A DNA stretch of 64,000 nucleotides. Source: Neelides folsomi (Eukaryota > Arthropoda > Collembola > Neelipleona > Neelidae). Where the stretch lies: assembly GCA_034687125.1 (NCBI GenBank), contig JAQGBZ010000118.1:108653-172652 (forward strand). The letters run 5' to 3'. A program made the translations under genes and the position numbers. Of this stretch, positions 1 to 12,484 are shown in pieces. How positions within the stretch are numbered: position 1 is the first letter of the stretch; the number at the start of each line of letters is the position of its first letter. The notes under the pieces were generated by a model, which was given only the letters and a program-made list of their open reading frames with translations, made no database searches and was not told the origin of the DNA.

Positions 1-1466
1 GCGTTATGAGGACTCTTGAGGCTCGTTGGGAATCAACATTCTCTTTTCTGGCTTATATTTAACTCCGCGTGGAGAAAGACGGGAAACATGGTTTGTGTGT
101 ACTGAAGATGATTATTAGCTCCTGGTATTCGAGATGGTTGTAAGGTGCCATTGGGAGGACTTACGAGCCACTCGGCTATCACTCCGCTTTATTACTCCCC
201 ATTTTCTATTATTTTGAGATGGAGGAACACGCAAGGGACGACGTGGCTTCACCGCTCGTTACCTCGTCAACTTGGAGATTTTTACGGGGATTCCTCATGC
301 CGACAGTTTTTATTATTCCCATTTTACGTCCTTGTTTTCCACTTCCACCTCCAAAAGCTCCATATCTTAATTACGAGTTCCCGCCTAATAAGAGGGCACA
401 ACCTCCGCTCCTCATCAACTCCCCAAAGAGAGGGGGAATTTAAAAAGGAAGTATATTTTTATTATTTAAGGACCATTTTTTATTCATTTTCCCCGCGATT
501 TGTTAAAGTGCACATAGGATTCACAAGGAATTCAATTATTCTTCTTCACACGCCTCTTGAAGAAAAGGAAGGTTAAAGGAGGTTTATAGCCGCTGGTTTT
601 TTACCTCGAAAATTGTCCTCATCTTTTGCTTTTGAGGAGCTAAATGCAGGCGCTGGGAATAAATCGGGAGAGGAACGGCGAGCAGCTGGGCATTTGAATA
701 AACCTCCTTCGCTTCCTCTGCGACTTTTCATTATGTTGGATCACTCTTCACCTCGGAGCGAACCAAATGGCCCACCTTCTATTATGTTCAATTCTCCCAA
801 CCTTTTAAATGGCCTAACGGGAGAGACACTTCATTCCATACATTCTCCAATGATGTAACATTGGGCTCAATCATAGATCATCTTCATTATTCTCAAACCA
901 GGAGCATGTTTTTTCCACATCTCTCGCATACCTACGGAGCTATGGGAAATGGATGAGTAATTTGAGTGAGTGGTAGAGGAAAAATGTTATCTATGTCCCA
1001 CTAGCGAATGCGGAGAAACATTTGTCGAGTTCAGGAAGGTCAGACGGACGGAGCATTTGGACTGAGCGACTTATGATAATGCCTATTGATACTTTCCATT
1101 TGAAGGAGTGTTGAGAGCTCTGCACCGTATGGCCCACCAACATCCCACCAGAGATATCGGCCCAAGTGCACAAATAACCAAGAGAGAGGATTTTTATTAT
1201 TTATCTCTTTTTATTTATGGGAGCCCGCCGGGGGAGATGTTCCCTGCCCTGTGCATTTTGCGTGCCGAATCGATTGATTTCCTGCCATTTATGATTCATC
1301 ACTCTGCAAGGAACCCTCCGTCACAATTACAATCGGAACATTTGAAAGTGTCTCGTGGTGGAGTCACCTTCCCTTTCTAATTGCCCAATTTCATGCAGAG
1401 ATCTCCCATTTCTCCCACTCCGTCCGCCCACCCTCGATGACCCGAGGTGAAGACGGGCGCGCACTT

Positions 1467-1470
<4 letters not shown>

Positions 1471-1501
<31 letters not shown>
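1471..1501. repeat. (CA)15 dinucleotide microsatellite
   Basis: Fifteen uninterrupted CA units run from 1471 to 1500, followed by CT. This is a simple sequence repeat in the region upstream of the plexin and is probably length-polymorphic. Confidence 0.97.
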
Positions 1502-1503
<2 letters not shown>

Positions 1504-1968
1504 TCCCTTAGAGATCATTTTGAGAGACACTTCCAGGCAGCCCTCTCCACTCCATCATCTCCCCTCCCCTTTCCCCCAAACACCATATTTTATTACACTT
1601 TCTCGTCATACTTTTTCACAGGAAAATGAAGAACCCATGTTGGAGGGAGATTATGGAAAAACCAATTTACACAATCGAGGAAGGGGAGAATTTAATTGAA
1701 GGTTATTGGGTTTCATTTGACTTGCTCATATATTCCTCCCTTTGGATGCTATTAAGAGTGAGAAGTTGGGAAAGGCTTGGAGAGGATCTGAATCCAAATC
1801 AGCCCTTTTCCAATCTAGGATTCCAAGTCTGGAAGGTGAAACGGAGTGAATGTTGGAAAGTGAATGGAATTCGAGTATTGTGGAATATAATAAGGGGATC
1901 CCCTTGTGAGGTCTTAAGCCCTTTTGAAGTTGAGATTGCTCCTTGGGCATTTGGGGCTTCTTGGGGAT

Positions 1969-1991
1969 GAAGAACCCTTTAAGGGTTCTTC
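1969..1991. repeat. Near-perfect palindrome, 11-bp arms
   Basis: Arm GAAGAACCCTT (1969-1979) is the exact reverse complement of AAGGGTTCTTC (1981-1991), with one T at the centre. Function is unknown. It could be a dimeric protein-binding site or a chance fold. Confidence 0.8.
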
Positions 1992-2084
1992 CAATAGGAG
2001 ATTGGAAATTTCTCAACCTCCACTCGCTCCGGATCCGAATAGATCGTTCCAATATTGAGCTTTCAATATCGCTTTTATTTCATC

Positions 2085-2240
2085 TTTAATGGATACAAAT
2101 AATAAAATATTTACAAATTATGATATATGAACACATACTCATGCTCATATATACTTATAGAGTAATTGTACATACCTATAATATCTATTTTTATATTTTT
2201 ATTGTATGTACTTATACTCGAATATGCAGTATGATTCAAA
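2085..2240. repeat. AT-rich patch with TATA/TACATA words
   Basis: A sharply AT-rich stretch full of ATATAT, ACATAC and CATATA words, with less AT-rich flanks. It is the first of about a dozen such patches in the window. Confidence 0.6.
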
Positions 2241-2510
2241 TAACGGTCCATTAGTTTCCTTGATATTATAGGAATGCAAATTATATGTATGAGAATTATT
2301 TATTCTCAATTTGCACTGAGTGACTGGACGGAGTGTCGTGTGGTGATGTACGGTGGAGGTGATGGAGGTCGAAGGGTTCCTCAAGGGTCCGCCATTGAGA
2401 ATGATGAGAGGAGCTGGGAAAGGTTTCATGTCGGATCTGTATGTGTGGGAGCGAGGGGCTGACTCCGGGGGAAAAATCTCCCGAACCCCTCTGCTCCTCG
2501 CTCCAGGTCT

Positions 2511-2545
2511 TCAGTCGCCCAGTGGAAGTCGACCAGACACGACGT
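2511..2545 (+). promoter_or_regulatory. Candidate Inr+DPE core promoter
   Basis: TCAGTC at 2511-2516 matches the arthropod initiator, with A+1 at 2513. At +28 to +33 (2540-2545) CGACGT matches five of six positions of the Drosophila downstream promoter element. The surrounding 2440-2620 segment is CpG-rich compared with its flanks. No TATA box is evident. It could drive a non-coding first exon of the plexin. This is a motif match only. Confidence 0.25.
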
Positions 2546-2619
2546 TCGTCTCGTCCTCGTGCCGAACAAAGACTCTCGAGGGGACGAGTTGGACTCAACC
2601 AACGTGAGACGTTCCAAAG
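2513..2619 (+). other. Candidate non-coding first exon (5' UTR) of the plexin
   Basis: The first coding exon begins at a splice acceptor 19 bases before the ATG, so at least one non-coding exon must lie upstream. This CpG-rich stretch starts at the candidate Inr and ends at AAAG|GTATTT; another donor, AAC|GTGAGA, lies at 2603/2604. It would imply a first intron of about 12 kb. Another possible donor, AAAAAG|GTATGA, lies near 3092, so the choice is uncertain. Confidence 0.2.
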
Positions 2620-5600
2620 GTATTTGTATTAATATTAAAAGAGTGAAGTGGGTGAACTTGGATCTCCCTCAAGTGGTCGGAGTGTGTTGGGAGGATCCGG
2701 TTGTTTAATTGTCCGAATTTGAAGGTGGTGAGTGGAAAGTGTGTGTGAGTGAAGTGGGGATGTTGGAAGGTCCTCGAGGGACACTTTCTGCCCACTAAAT
2801 CCGCTCAACTCCCGGGAATGAAGCCCCAAAGTGCATTGATTCCTCATTGACATTCCGGGAGGAATGGAGTCATTTCGTGTCAAGTTGTTCATTTGCCCTC
2901 GGAATTAAGAACAGAAGTGATTCCGGAGGGAGTGGAAGACAGCGTGATTGATTCTCCCCAAATCCCTCCTTCCCCCGTCGTTGGAGTTCTCAATGAGTGA
3001 AATTGACGGGAGAAAATGTCATTGTCATCTCTCGCGTAAATCGATCGAGTGATTGTTCCCCTCCCATCACTCGCTCCCGGCTCCACAAAAAGGTATGATT
3101 TGATCCTTGAGAGTGAATGAGGCGTCCGCGAAACATTCCGTCCAATGAATCGAGTCAGTGGGCGAAGATTGAATAAGTTTGAAAGTGGATTATTTTAAAT
3201 GACTTGAGTGGAGATATCTGAGTGCTCCAAGTGAACATGTTTGTTATTTCCCTCGTTTTTGTGGATTCATTTCGTCCTTTGGCCTTTCTTCCCCCGACGT
3301 TTTACCTTACACTTCTTGAGGGTCGAAAGAGTCTTTGGGACCCCAAGGCCTCTCCCTTTTCTTCCGTTTTCAAATCCGCTCGAATGTCATTTCCTCTCCC
3401 CTGTCAGAGGGAGATCTCTCGGTTGGAGTAATGGAGATCCCCTTGTTTCATCTGGGTCCGAGGGATGTATGAAGGATTACGTAACGCTGTTCGACGTTTT
3501 ATCGCTCAAGTGGAACGAACTCCATTTTCCTTATTTATTCTCATCCTTCCATGTGGCTCATCTTGATATTAAACGGCCAGCAAAGGCGGTCTGATCATCT
3601 TTTTATCTCTTCGGCTCTCCAAAGGAATGACTCAACTCTTCCCCAACATTGATCGGAATGATGGGCGGAAGTATGAGCCATTCTCGTTTTCCCCCACGTC
3701 TCCACACATTGTTTCCAATTGTCTGTCACTGTGGTTCGTCCACCGTTTTAAATATTTCATGTGTGGGCGAGGCGAACCTGAATGTTGGGATTTCAATCCA
3801 AGTCCTTCTGCAAATAAAAAAGGAGATAGGGAGCATAGGAAAGCAAATAACCTCCTCATTTGTTTTTTTATATATCAACATCCAGAGCTCATGTACAATT
3901 CATTGGTTGAGTCAATATTTTAGATTAGCCAAATGAAGTCTCGAATTGGATTTCCTCCGATCGTTCCTCATTCTTCCCCCGCTCCACATTTCCAAGACGC
4001 ATAAATATTTCCTCAGCGTTCCAAGGCCAACTAATATTTTTCGGGCTCGGAATACTTATTTGATCCGTTTATATGGGAAATTGGGTAGGTTAAAAATCAG
4101 GAGTTGTCTCTCCTGCCATTATTTGGGACACTCAGAGTTATGTACTCCACAAATACACTTTGCAATTTGAATTTGCAAAGTTGGAAGGGCCCCGTGGAGA
4201 ATTCCGCCATTGCTCATTCACAAGGAGTTTGGAAGGTAGACTTCATTGGAGATCAGTCGAGGGATTTGGGAGATCTCGCCAAGACGCCCCTCGTCCATGT
4301 CTCCTGTCATGTCGAATCTTTGGAGCCGTTGGTAAATGAATCAAAGAACTCGCTTCAGCTCACCATCATTTCTCTCTCCTGCTCTCATACAGCCACTCAC
4401 TTCTCCTCCAGATATGATCCACATTTTAATTCCATCAGACACATCAGAGGAAATCGAAGTGAATATGTGTGAAATTTACTATTTGTACTTTGAATGGGAT
4501 TAAATGTTGAAAGTTAATCTCCCGTGATTATATAACTTTCCCTAAATGGATTCTTTATAGGAAGAATAATCCGCTTTGAGAATTAATTTCCAACTCCTTT
4601 TCTTCCTCTCATTAAGAAGAAAGGGACGAAGTGCCAAATGAGTTCTTCAAACTTTAAACAATTAAAACCCTCCTTATTTATTAATTGGCCCAGAAAATCT
4701 GGAGATGTATTTTATCATTTACAAATAAATTAAGACTTGTATTTGAATTTAAATTGGCAGCCTTCGGAATGAGATTGAACGGAACAATGGAAAAGTTCAA
4801 TCAGAGTAATGGAAAAAAAGATATTCAAATATGAGGAGGAAATCAAAGTCATTGGAGCCTGGCGGAGGTGGACTTGATTAGTCATTCTCGAGATCTCGAT
4901 TCCTCTCGGTTAAATGTCTTTGAAAAATCTACACGCAATTGTTCATTTAACTAAAATTCTCAAACAACTTGAGATTCAACGCTCACTTGAACCAATTATG
5001 GAAAAGGATAGGAAAATTGTATTTGCACAATTTTTTAATTATTTTTACAAGTTCTTAAGAACCCATGAGACAGTTGAGAAGTTTGAGTATTTGAAAAAAA
5101 CTTCAATTTCTATTGAGCTTTATTAATATTTAATTTGCCATCTTTTCATTAAACAAAATTTTTTCTCTCAAAGGATGATGTATAGAGTTTAGAAATTGAA
5201 TCTTTGGATGGGAACTCTCAATGGCCATTAAAGAGTGAATAATTTAAGGGCTCCATTTCTTTATCTCTTGAAGAGGGAGGTGAGTGGAGGGATCCTAATG
5301 GATCAATACTAATCACAAGTCCTCATCATTCCCTTTTTTCTCTCCCGTTTATTGCTGAGCTTCGTAAAACCCGGAATTTATGAGTATTTTTTTAGTTAAT
5401 TCGTAATTGTGGGGCTTGGAGATTGGCCGAAGGAGTTTCTCATTTCACTCCTTTGAATGAGGCTGTCAAAGTGGAGGTCGATTTATGGTCAACAAGGAGA
5501 TTCGTAAGTCGAGGTGACATTCCTGCCAAGACAAGGATTTTAAAATGGTCGTCAATGCAGGACTTTATGGTTACCAGAGAGGCCCATGAATGAGCTGAAC

Positions 5601-8600
5601 AAGGGGATTATTCAAATATTATCTTCAATTTCCAAAAGAGAGTTTTATTTTGGAGGGATTGGGAAGATGGGAAATTAGTTCTTCACGCTTCACCAACTTC
5701 CTCTTCTCTAATCACCGACTCATTGGAGTTGAGAAAATACCAGGAGACGATAAACATTTTGTTTCTCCGATTCGGGGAGATTTCCATTTGAGAAGAGGGT
5801 CGTAAAGATCCGGGATTTCTCCTCCTCTCCAAGAGAGAATAAAAATGAGGGATTGAAACAATTTGGAGGATCGAAGGGGGAAGTCACATCCCGCCTATTC
5901 ACTTTATACGACTCCTCATCTCTCGGTTTCTGGGGTGGGGAATGGGTTTTTACGACCTCTCACTTGCCGCCCGGTCCTTAATGCAATTAAGACGACATTG
6001 GCGAGAAATGAAGAGAGTCGTAAACGGCGGCCAATAAAATGGAATAATCCGAATTTAATTTCAAATGGGTTGTCGATGGCTCATAATTCAATCTCTCAAA
6101 CTTTCGTCCCCCAGTGTGGGCCAAAGAAACTGGGACAAAAATGGTGGAGACGGTTCATATTTATTTATCTCCGGAGGAATTGTTCCTAATGAGAAGGAAT
6201 CGATCTGTTTACAAGCCAAAGTTGGGGGAATTCCCCTCAATATCGCAATCATTTATTGTCATGTGGGCCGATTTTTTTGGAGAGTTGAGGACGCGGAAAG
6301 GGCGGAGATTCCCCTTCATTCTTCCCGGTTCCATTTGAATGACAATCAATGGATTTGGTGGTCGGAGAGGAAAAGTGGCTAATAGGCCTTTGGATTTATC
6401 GCTCCATTCCTCCTCCTTGATTCTTATTCGGGGTTTCAAGACGCGTTCTCGTTTGTCTTCCTGTCACCGGGCATTGGAGGTAGCGGATCCACGGAATTAA
6501 AAACTTTTTATAAAGTCGAGGGAAAAAAGAGATTGGGGCACATCTGGGTCTTTATTATGCATTTATGTTCCTCTCCTGACCGCCGTTCCGGGAAGTCTCC
6601 TTTTTTACTTATTAACTGCCCCGGAATGCAAATGGGACTCAAGTTTATAAACTTCCTTCTCTTATGCGCCTAACTAACTCTTTTATGTTAATTTTTAATC
6701 CCTTAGCTCACTTCCCTACCTGTCCAATCCTGGCTCAAGGAGTGGGAGTGGGAGACTTTCCGAGTGTCTCCAACGTGAATTAAAATATTTATTCCGCTCG
6801 CTAGAGGTTTAGAAAAAGCGGAGCACTTGGGCGAGATTGCTCTGCACATCTCTCTCTATCAAACCACGTCTTTTCATCCAGGAATTTATGAGGGTGAAGG
6901 GACGTCACAATTGGGAATAAATCTGTTCACAAGGCCTTAACTCCTACCTCCGTCAATCCCAGGATTCCCATTTTTGCAAACCCCCTCTTAATTTTTTAAG
7001 CCTCGGAAAAACAAATTTATTTGCATCTGTTACTCACTGCATATTTAAATACAACCTCGCGAGGAAGCAAATGTATTCTGGGAGATTTCCATTAGGAGGG
7101 GATTAAAGGTGAATATAGGAAATTAATAATGAAGCCTTAAAGAACTTCGTCTGGGCTGTCAGGAGGTAATGCAAATCTATGGGTTCTCCGACCCTGGTTT
7201 TTGAGGGATCTTTTTCCCCTAAAATGCTCGATGAGGATCGGCGAGAGTTTTTGGGTTTCTTTGCTCGGGTGACACGACGGTAATTTATGAGCTTCATCGA
7301 TTATGCCTTTAAACCTCATTGTTTAGCAAGCGGATTCAATTTTCCCTCTTTTTGAGGGTTTAATTAGCGAGTGAATATTTTGAGTCTGCGGTTGTCGCTT
7401 AGGAAGATGCCCAAGATCTCTGGTGATTCCCTCTGAATGGAAGGATGGAGATGGTAATGAGATTAAAGGGACGGGCTCGTGTGATACATATTTTATTTCT
7501 TCCGTTCCCTGGGAAGGAGTTCGGGAGGGAGCGGCGAACTTCCACAGCCTGCGAATGTTAATGAATCCGAGAGGAATATAATGGTCGTTGGATGAATGTG
7601 GAGAGCGCTGACATTGGTTTCGGTCTCGGAACAAACCGGTTTCCTTCTCCATCTCAGGTTTCTTTCTCACCGTGCCTTCCAAGAGTTTCCCAAAGTTGGA
7701 GGCCTCACATTCCTTATGCCTACGCCTCGTCCCTCCTCACCTCCACTTCCAATCAACATTTATAATTCCAAAGGTCATCCCCCTTCGGACACTCGGCCAA
7801 TTTGCATCCGGACCCTCCGCTTTTAGATTCGTCATCTTTCACACGTGCGAGGGAATCCGGTTGGCAAGATGGATCCGAGAGATCCTCGAGGAAATTCGAG
7901 AAGAGGGCAATTTTCCTTCTCAATTTCCGAGCGAGCTTCCTTTAATGCTCCCAATTAAAATACAATTTAATTGGGACGGGAATTAAATGCAACTGGTAAG
8001 GAGCGGGGAGGCCTATCTGGGCCACTATCTCCCATGAAGTGCTTTAAGCCAGGCCCAGGATCGTTCCGGGGATTCCGTGGGAGATGAGCCCATAAGGACG
8101 GCTGGATGTTTACATTTCCCGCTTCTCCACTGGAATGAAATGGTGGAAGAAATAGTGGGTGGGATATTTAAATAATAAGTTCCTGTTGCTCCCCCTCCAC
8201 GTCCAGGGTGAGAGGAGGCGGGGAATTTGAATAAATTAATTTGAATAAGGGAGAAGGTGAATGGGGGAGCTGAATTGATCAAATGGCCCATTTCAAATTC
8301 AATGAGAGTTCGATTCCAAGGAGTGAAAACGATCCCAAATAAATTCTCCGGAATGGGAAGCTCCAAATGTCGAGGGGGCTCTTTTTCTCTTCCGACCATT
8401 TTACAATGGATTTTGCTCATTTTTCCTTCTCTTTTGGAAGGAGCTGTTGGGCCGATGTGATTGTTTGGGCCGATCCGTGCGGTGGCCGTCTCGGTTCACG
8501 GAAGGCGAAGAAAAGGAAGGAACTATGAGGAGCCCTCCATGCCACCGAGACCATTCAAATCCCAAGTCTCAATCCCAACATTCCTCACCCCATTCTCAAG

Positions 8601-11309
8601 GACTTCATTAGGGAGGAGAGGGAAAATATTGAGTTTCCTCTTTAAATTACCACTTGGATTCCTTTTGCTCCAGCTGGCAAATTCGCCTTCCAAATTAATG
8701 GGCGAAGGGGAAGAAATGAAGACCCCTCTTTGTTGACAAATCTTCTTCCTCCCCTTGGATTTCTCTCCGGAGTCGGGGGGTTTGGTCGGATACCTTTCGG
8801 TCTTTTAATTGGAATTGGGTTTGGGAGGTTCGGCTTCCGTCCCCACTCTGTTGACGTTCCGCTCGACTTGAAGGTTGTGGGGACGGGACAAAAGACGTTC
8901 GCGTGGAGGCCCAACGGACCAAAATCCACCCAAATCCTCCATGATAACAGAAGGGGATTTGGCCCACTTTGACTTTTCTCTGGCGGAGGTTAAATGGAGG
9001 AGTGCGGGGAGGCGTCGCTGGGCTGGACAATGGTCACAATGGCGGAGGTTCCAGCTGTCACCTCAAAGGAATCCCTTGAAAACGTCGTTAAGGAACTGGG
9101 GAAGGTCGCTCTTGACTCGGACAGACACAAAGGTGTGTTTGGAAAGGTGCGAGGAATTGTGAAGGGCCGCGTGAGGAATGCAAATCCATCAATTGGACTT
9201 TGGAGGAGTAGCGAAAATGGTAAATGATAGCCCATGGATTGTTATAATTTCTCCTTCGCCTCCAGCCGGGCCATTTGTTGTGAAATGGGGAGGCGGTGGG
9301 AATTGGGTTCTTGACATTTCATTTATTTAAATTACTATGTGGACTCAGTTCCCTCCTTGGGAAGAGGAGTCGGCGGGGAGGAGGGGAATAATAATAGAGA
9401 AGGACAAAATGTTCCAATTCATCATAGAAAATTCATTGGATGGTTCTTGAGACTTGTTGGTTCTCCTGATGAGGAGGAAATACGGATGCAAATGACAGAC
9501 GGACCTGAGCAGCATTTTAATCCTTTGCCCCGGGTGAATCCCGCCAGACCTCGGGTCACTAGGGAGGGCGAGAAGTGGAGGGGTGGGCAGAGGAGCGGAA
9601 AAACATTCGTCGCATATCGACTCACTAATCCCTCGCAGTCCCTTGGAATGACAATGAGCAAGCCCCCCCCGAAATAATCAAATGAGCCCCCGACAGGAGA
9701 TCAAATCTAACTGAGCAAACAAATAATCTCCTTCCCGATCCTCCTTCATAATCGGACCATTTTGGCCCATCCAACTCCACGCTTCATCAACCACATTAAT
9801 TCCCGATTGTTTTCCTTTTGGAAAACCTTGGGGGTTTCTGGAGCGGATCTTGGGCCTTTCTTTGCAACCGCACAGGATTGGAATTTTCCTGCCGCCATCC
9901 TCCCCGCCTTTCCCTCCCTCATAATCCGGCCATGAGCCGGGTGGCTTACCCCTCCCGCTCCCTCCGAAATACCCGAAAGTAAAATGCTCTGTTTTATTTC
10001 GCAAAGTAGTTAAGCTCTCAAATGAACCTCCGCTCCGTCGAGTTCATCCCTTCAGCCGCCAGTTATTTCAATTAACTTTGGCAGACGGCTTTGAAATTCT
10101 CCCTCATTAATCGGACCGTTTAAAGGGAACACGGGAGATTGGATGGGGCCCTACGTAAATAAATATCTCTGGATGGCTCAATTGGCCCATGCGTCCTCTA
10201 TGCCCTTCGTCCAACTCGTCAGAATTCTATCTGAGAGATGAGGGAAATTCTTTTCTTCAATTTGATGGAATGAAAACATTTCGGGGCATGAAATCTTCAC
10301 AGAGGAGAATTGGGGCCGTTTCCCTGTGCTCTGTTTGAGTTTGAATGGCCCTTTCCCGCGCCAGTCCTAATAATTCTTAATTAGATGGAGATTTGAATGT
10401 GAGGGGTGTGAGTTGTGCGGTGAGTTTCCATATGGAACTCGTGTGGGCTTCTGTGAGCCACCAGCGTGGGAATATGCTCAACTCCTTGTATAAATATAGT
10501 TAGATGTATAGGACGGATGGAGGGAGACGAAGGCTGCATGGTCCATTCATGTACATACTTCCCCTCCCAACATCTCTCCAACCAATTTCTCCCAAGCTCT
10601 TTCTCGGAATGTAAATTTGACTTGTTCTCCCATGTTCGCCCCGATGTGAACGAGGCTAATTGAGAGAGAATGAGGAATGGATGAGAACGGAGGAGGTTTG
10701 GTTGGATTAGAATCCAACTCTCATTACGGCCCCCGACACCAATTTCCCCCAACAATTAATTAATTGTCGGGCATTCCTTCGCAAAACCCCTCCTGGCTCC
10801 ATTAAAGCCCGTCTTGAGCAATTTGAGAATTAAATTCCTCCGCACTTCATCGAGCCGCAAATTGAAGCGGAATTGAAACATTGGGAAGATTAAAATGTAC
10901 AAATTTGAATTCGTTTAAAGGTCGTGTCCTCGAGCTCTTAATGAGCTCAATGTGAGGAAATTGAAGTAATGAAGACTTATGCAGAGTTGGAATTGGGACT
11001 TGACCAGCAGAGGACAATTTATTCCACTTTCATTCGATTAGTGCAGAGGCATCTCGCCCTAATGGGACTTGTGGTTCTTTCATAATCCACCACGTTGCAT
11101 TTCTCCCATTCCATCCTTCACACTTCCAGAGCCACTTGGAGTCTCTAAGAGAACTTCGAACCTCCTGAGATTTGCATTCAAAGTACTGGCCTTTTCCCCT
11201 CCTCCACGAGGATCAAAGTTGACTTTTCCTTTGACGTTCCTTCAACTTCATTCTCTTTGTCATTTTACCATGCGAGGGCTAAAATTTAAAAGAAGCGTAT
11301 TTTAAATCC

Positions 11310-11490
11310 AACATCAACTATTCATCATTCATCATATAAATACATCAATTACGGATGTATTCTACCATAGACCTAATATACGTAATATATGAACATGACT
11401 AGGAACTATATGGTATTACATATGACATATAATTTTTTAAAATTATACATTAAATATGAATTATAATTTCACATGTACGTTGAGTGATTA
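11310..11490. repeat. AT-rich patch
   Basis: A strongly AT-rich segment with repeated ACATAT, ATATGA and TATACAT words, with less AT-rich flanks. No coding potential is seen. Confidence 0.5.
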
Positions 11491-12461
11491 TGTTTATAAA
11501 CATTTTTTTCCATTTATTTTCTGGGGGAAATGTGTAAACTGTAATTTGATTTTTGATGTGAGGGATTGAGGACGTGAGGAGGATAAAGGGGAAATGAGGT
11601 TCTGATGGGATTCAACGGAAGGAAGATCGTCAAGAGTATTAAAATGAAGCTTACCAACACATTTTCCCTAATTTTCATTACTGAAGATCTAAATCCTGCG
11701 TCGCCCTTGTTTCCAATTTGAGCCCCTTCTTTGTGACCCGCTGGATGACCCTTGGCATCTTGGGCTCATCTCTGGTTGTAATGGTAAATAGGATTGGGAG
11801 TTTTGGTAATCTCTCCACTTTATCTCAGAGAGCCGTTTTAGGGAAAGGGAGATTAGCCAAATTCTCATATCCATTATAAATGGGGTCGTAAAGTGCGGAA
11901 TGATTATCATTTTTCTCCAGCCTGTCTTCCCCCAAATGATGATGATCTCCAGCTTGAAATATGGTTTCCCCAATTGGAGGGCCTGTGATTAAATATTAAT
12001 GAAGAAGTGTCCATTTCCTCCTTATTTACCATCAGAGGTCCTTCGCCCGATTAATCCAAATTTATGCGTCGTCGAGGAGGACAAAGAGATGGTGAGATAG
12101 GGACTTTGATTAACGGACTCCCTACCTTTGACTTGTTAATGAGGACGGAGGCAATTACTATACACCTTTTACTACTCGCATTCCAAATCCTTCCCAGGGC
12201 ACTTTGTCCCCATTGTCTGCCCGATGAACCATCATCTTCGGCCCATTGTGAACCTCCATTGTCTTCCCCATCTCCTTATAGAAAGCCTCACGAGTTATTA
12301 AATGAACTCTCAACGCCCTTTGAAACCGATCCGTTATTTGCTCATTTAAATCCATTTGGTGCAATGAGGAACCTCGTGTTTCCCGAATTCCTCTCGACGA
12401 GCGTATGGTGCGTATGGTGGTCGTTTAAAAGGATGATTTTGAGGATTTCTTTGTGGAGGAA

Positions 12462-12484
12462 TGGGGAGCCCTTGAGGCTCCCCA
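12462..12484. repeat. GC-rich hairpin, 9-bp stem
   Basis: TGGGGAGCC (12462-12470) and GGCTCCCCA (12476-12484) are exact reverse complements around the 5-base loop CTTGA. No T-run follows and no RNA family is recognised. Confidence 0.7.

Larger units (their letters stand above)
1..2510. other. Upstream non-coding region
   Basis: No gene is recognised here. The stretch holds the (CA)15 microsatellite at 1471-1500, a palindrome at 1969-1991 and an AT-rich patch at about 2085-2240. The open frames of 60-143 codons on both strands show no family resemblance and look like chance. Confidence 0.5.
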
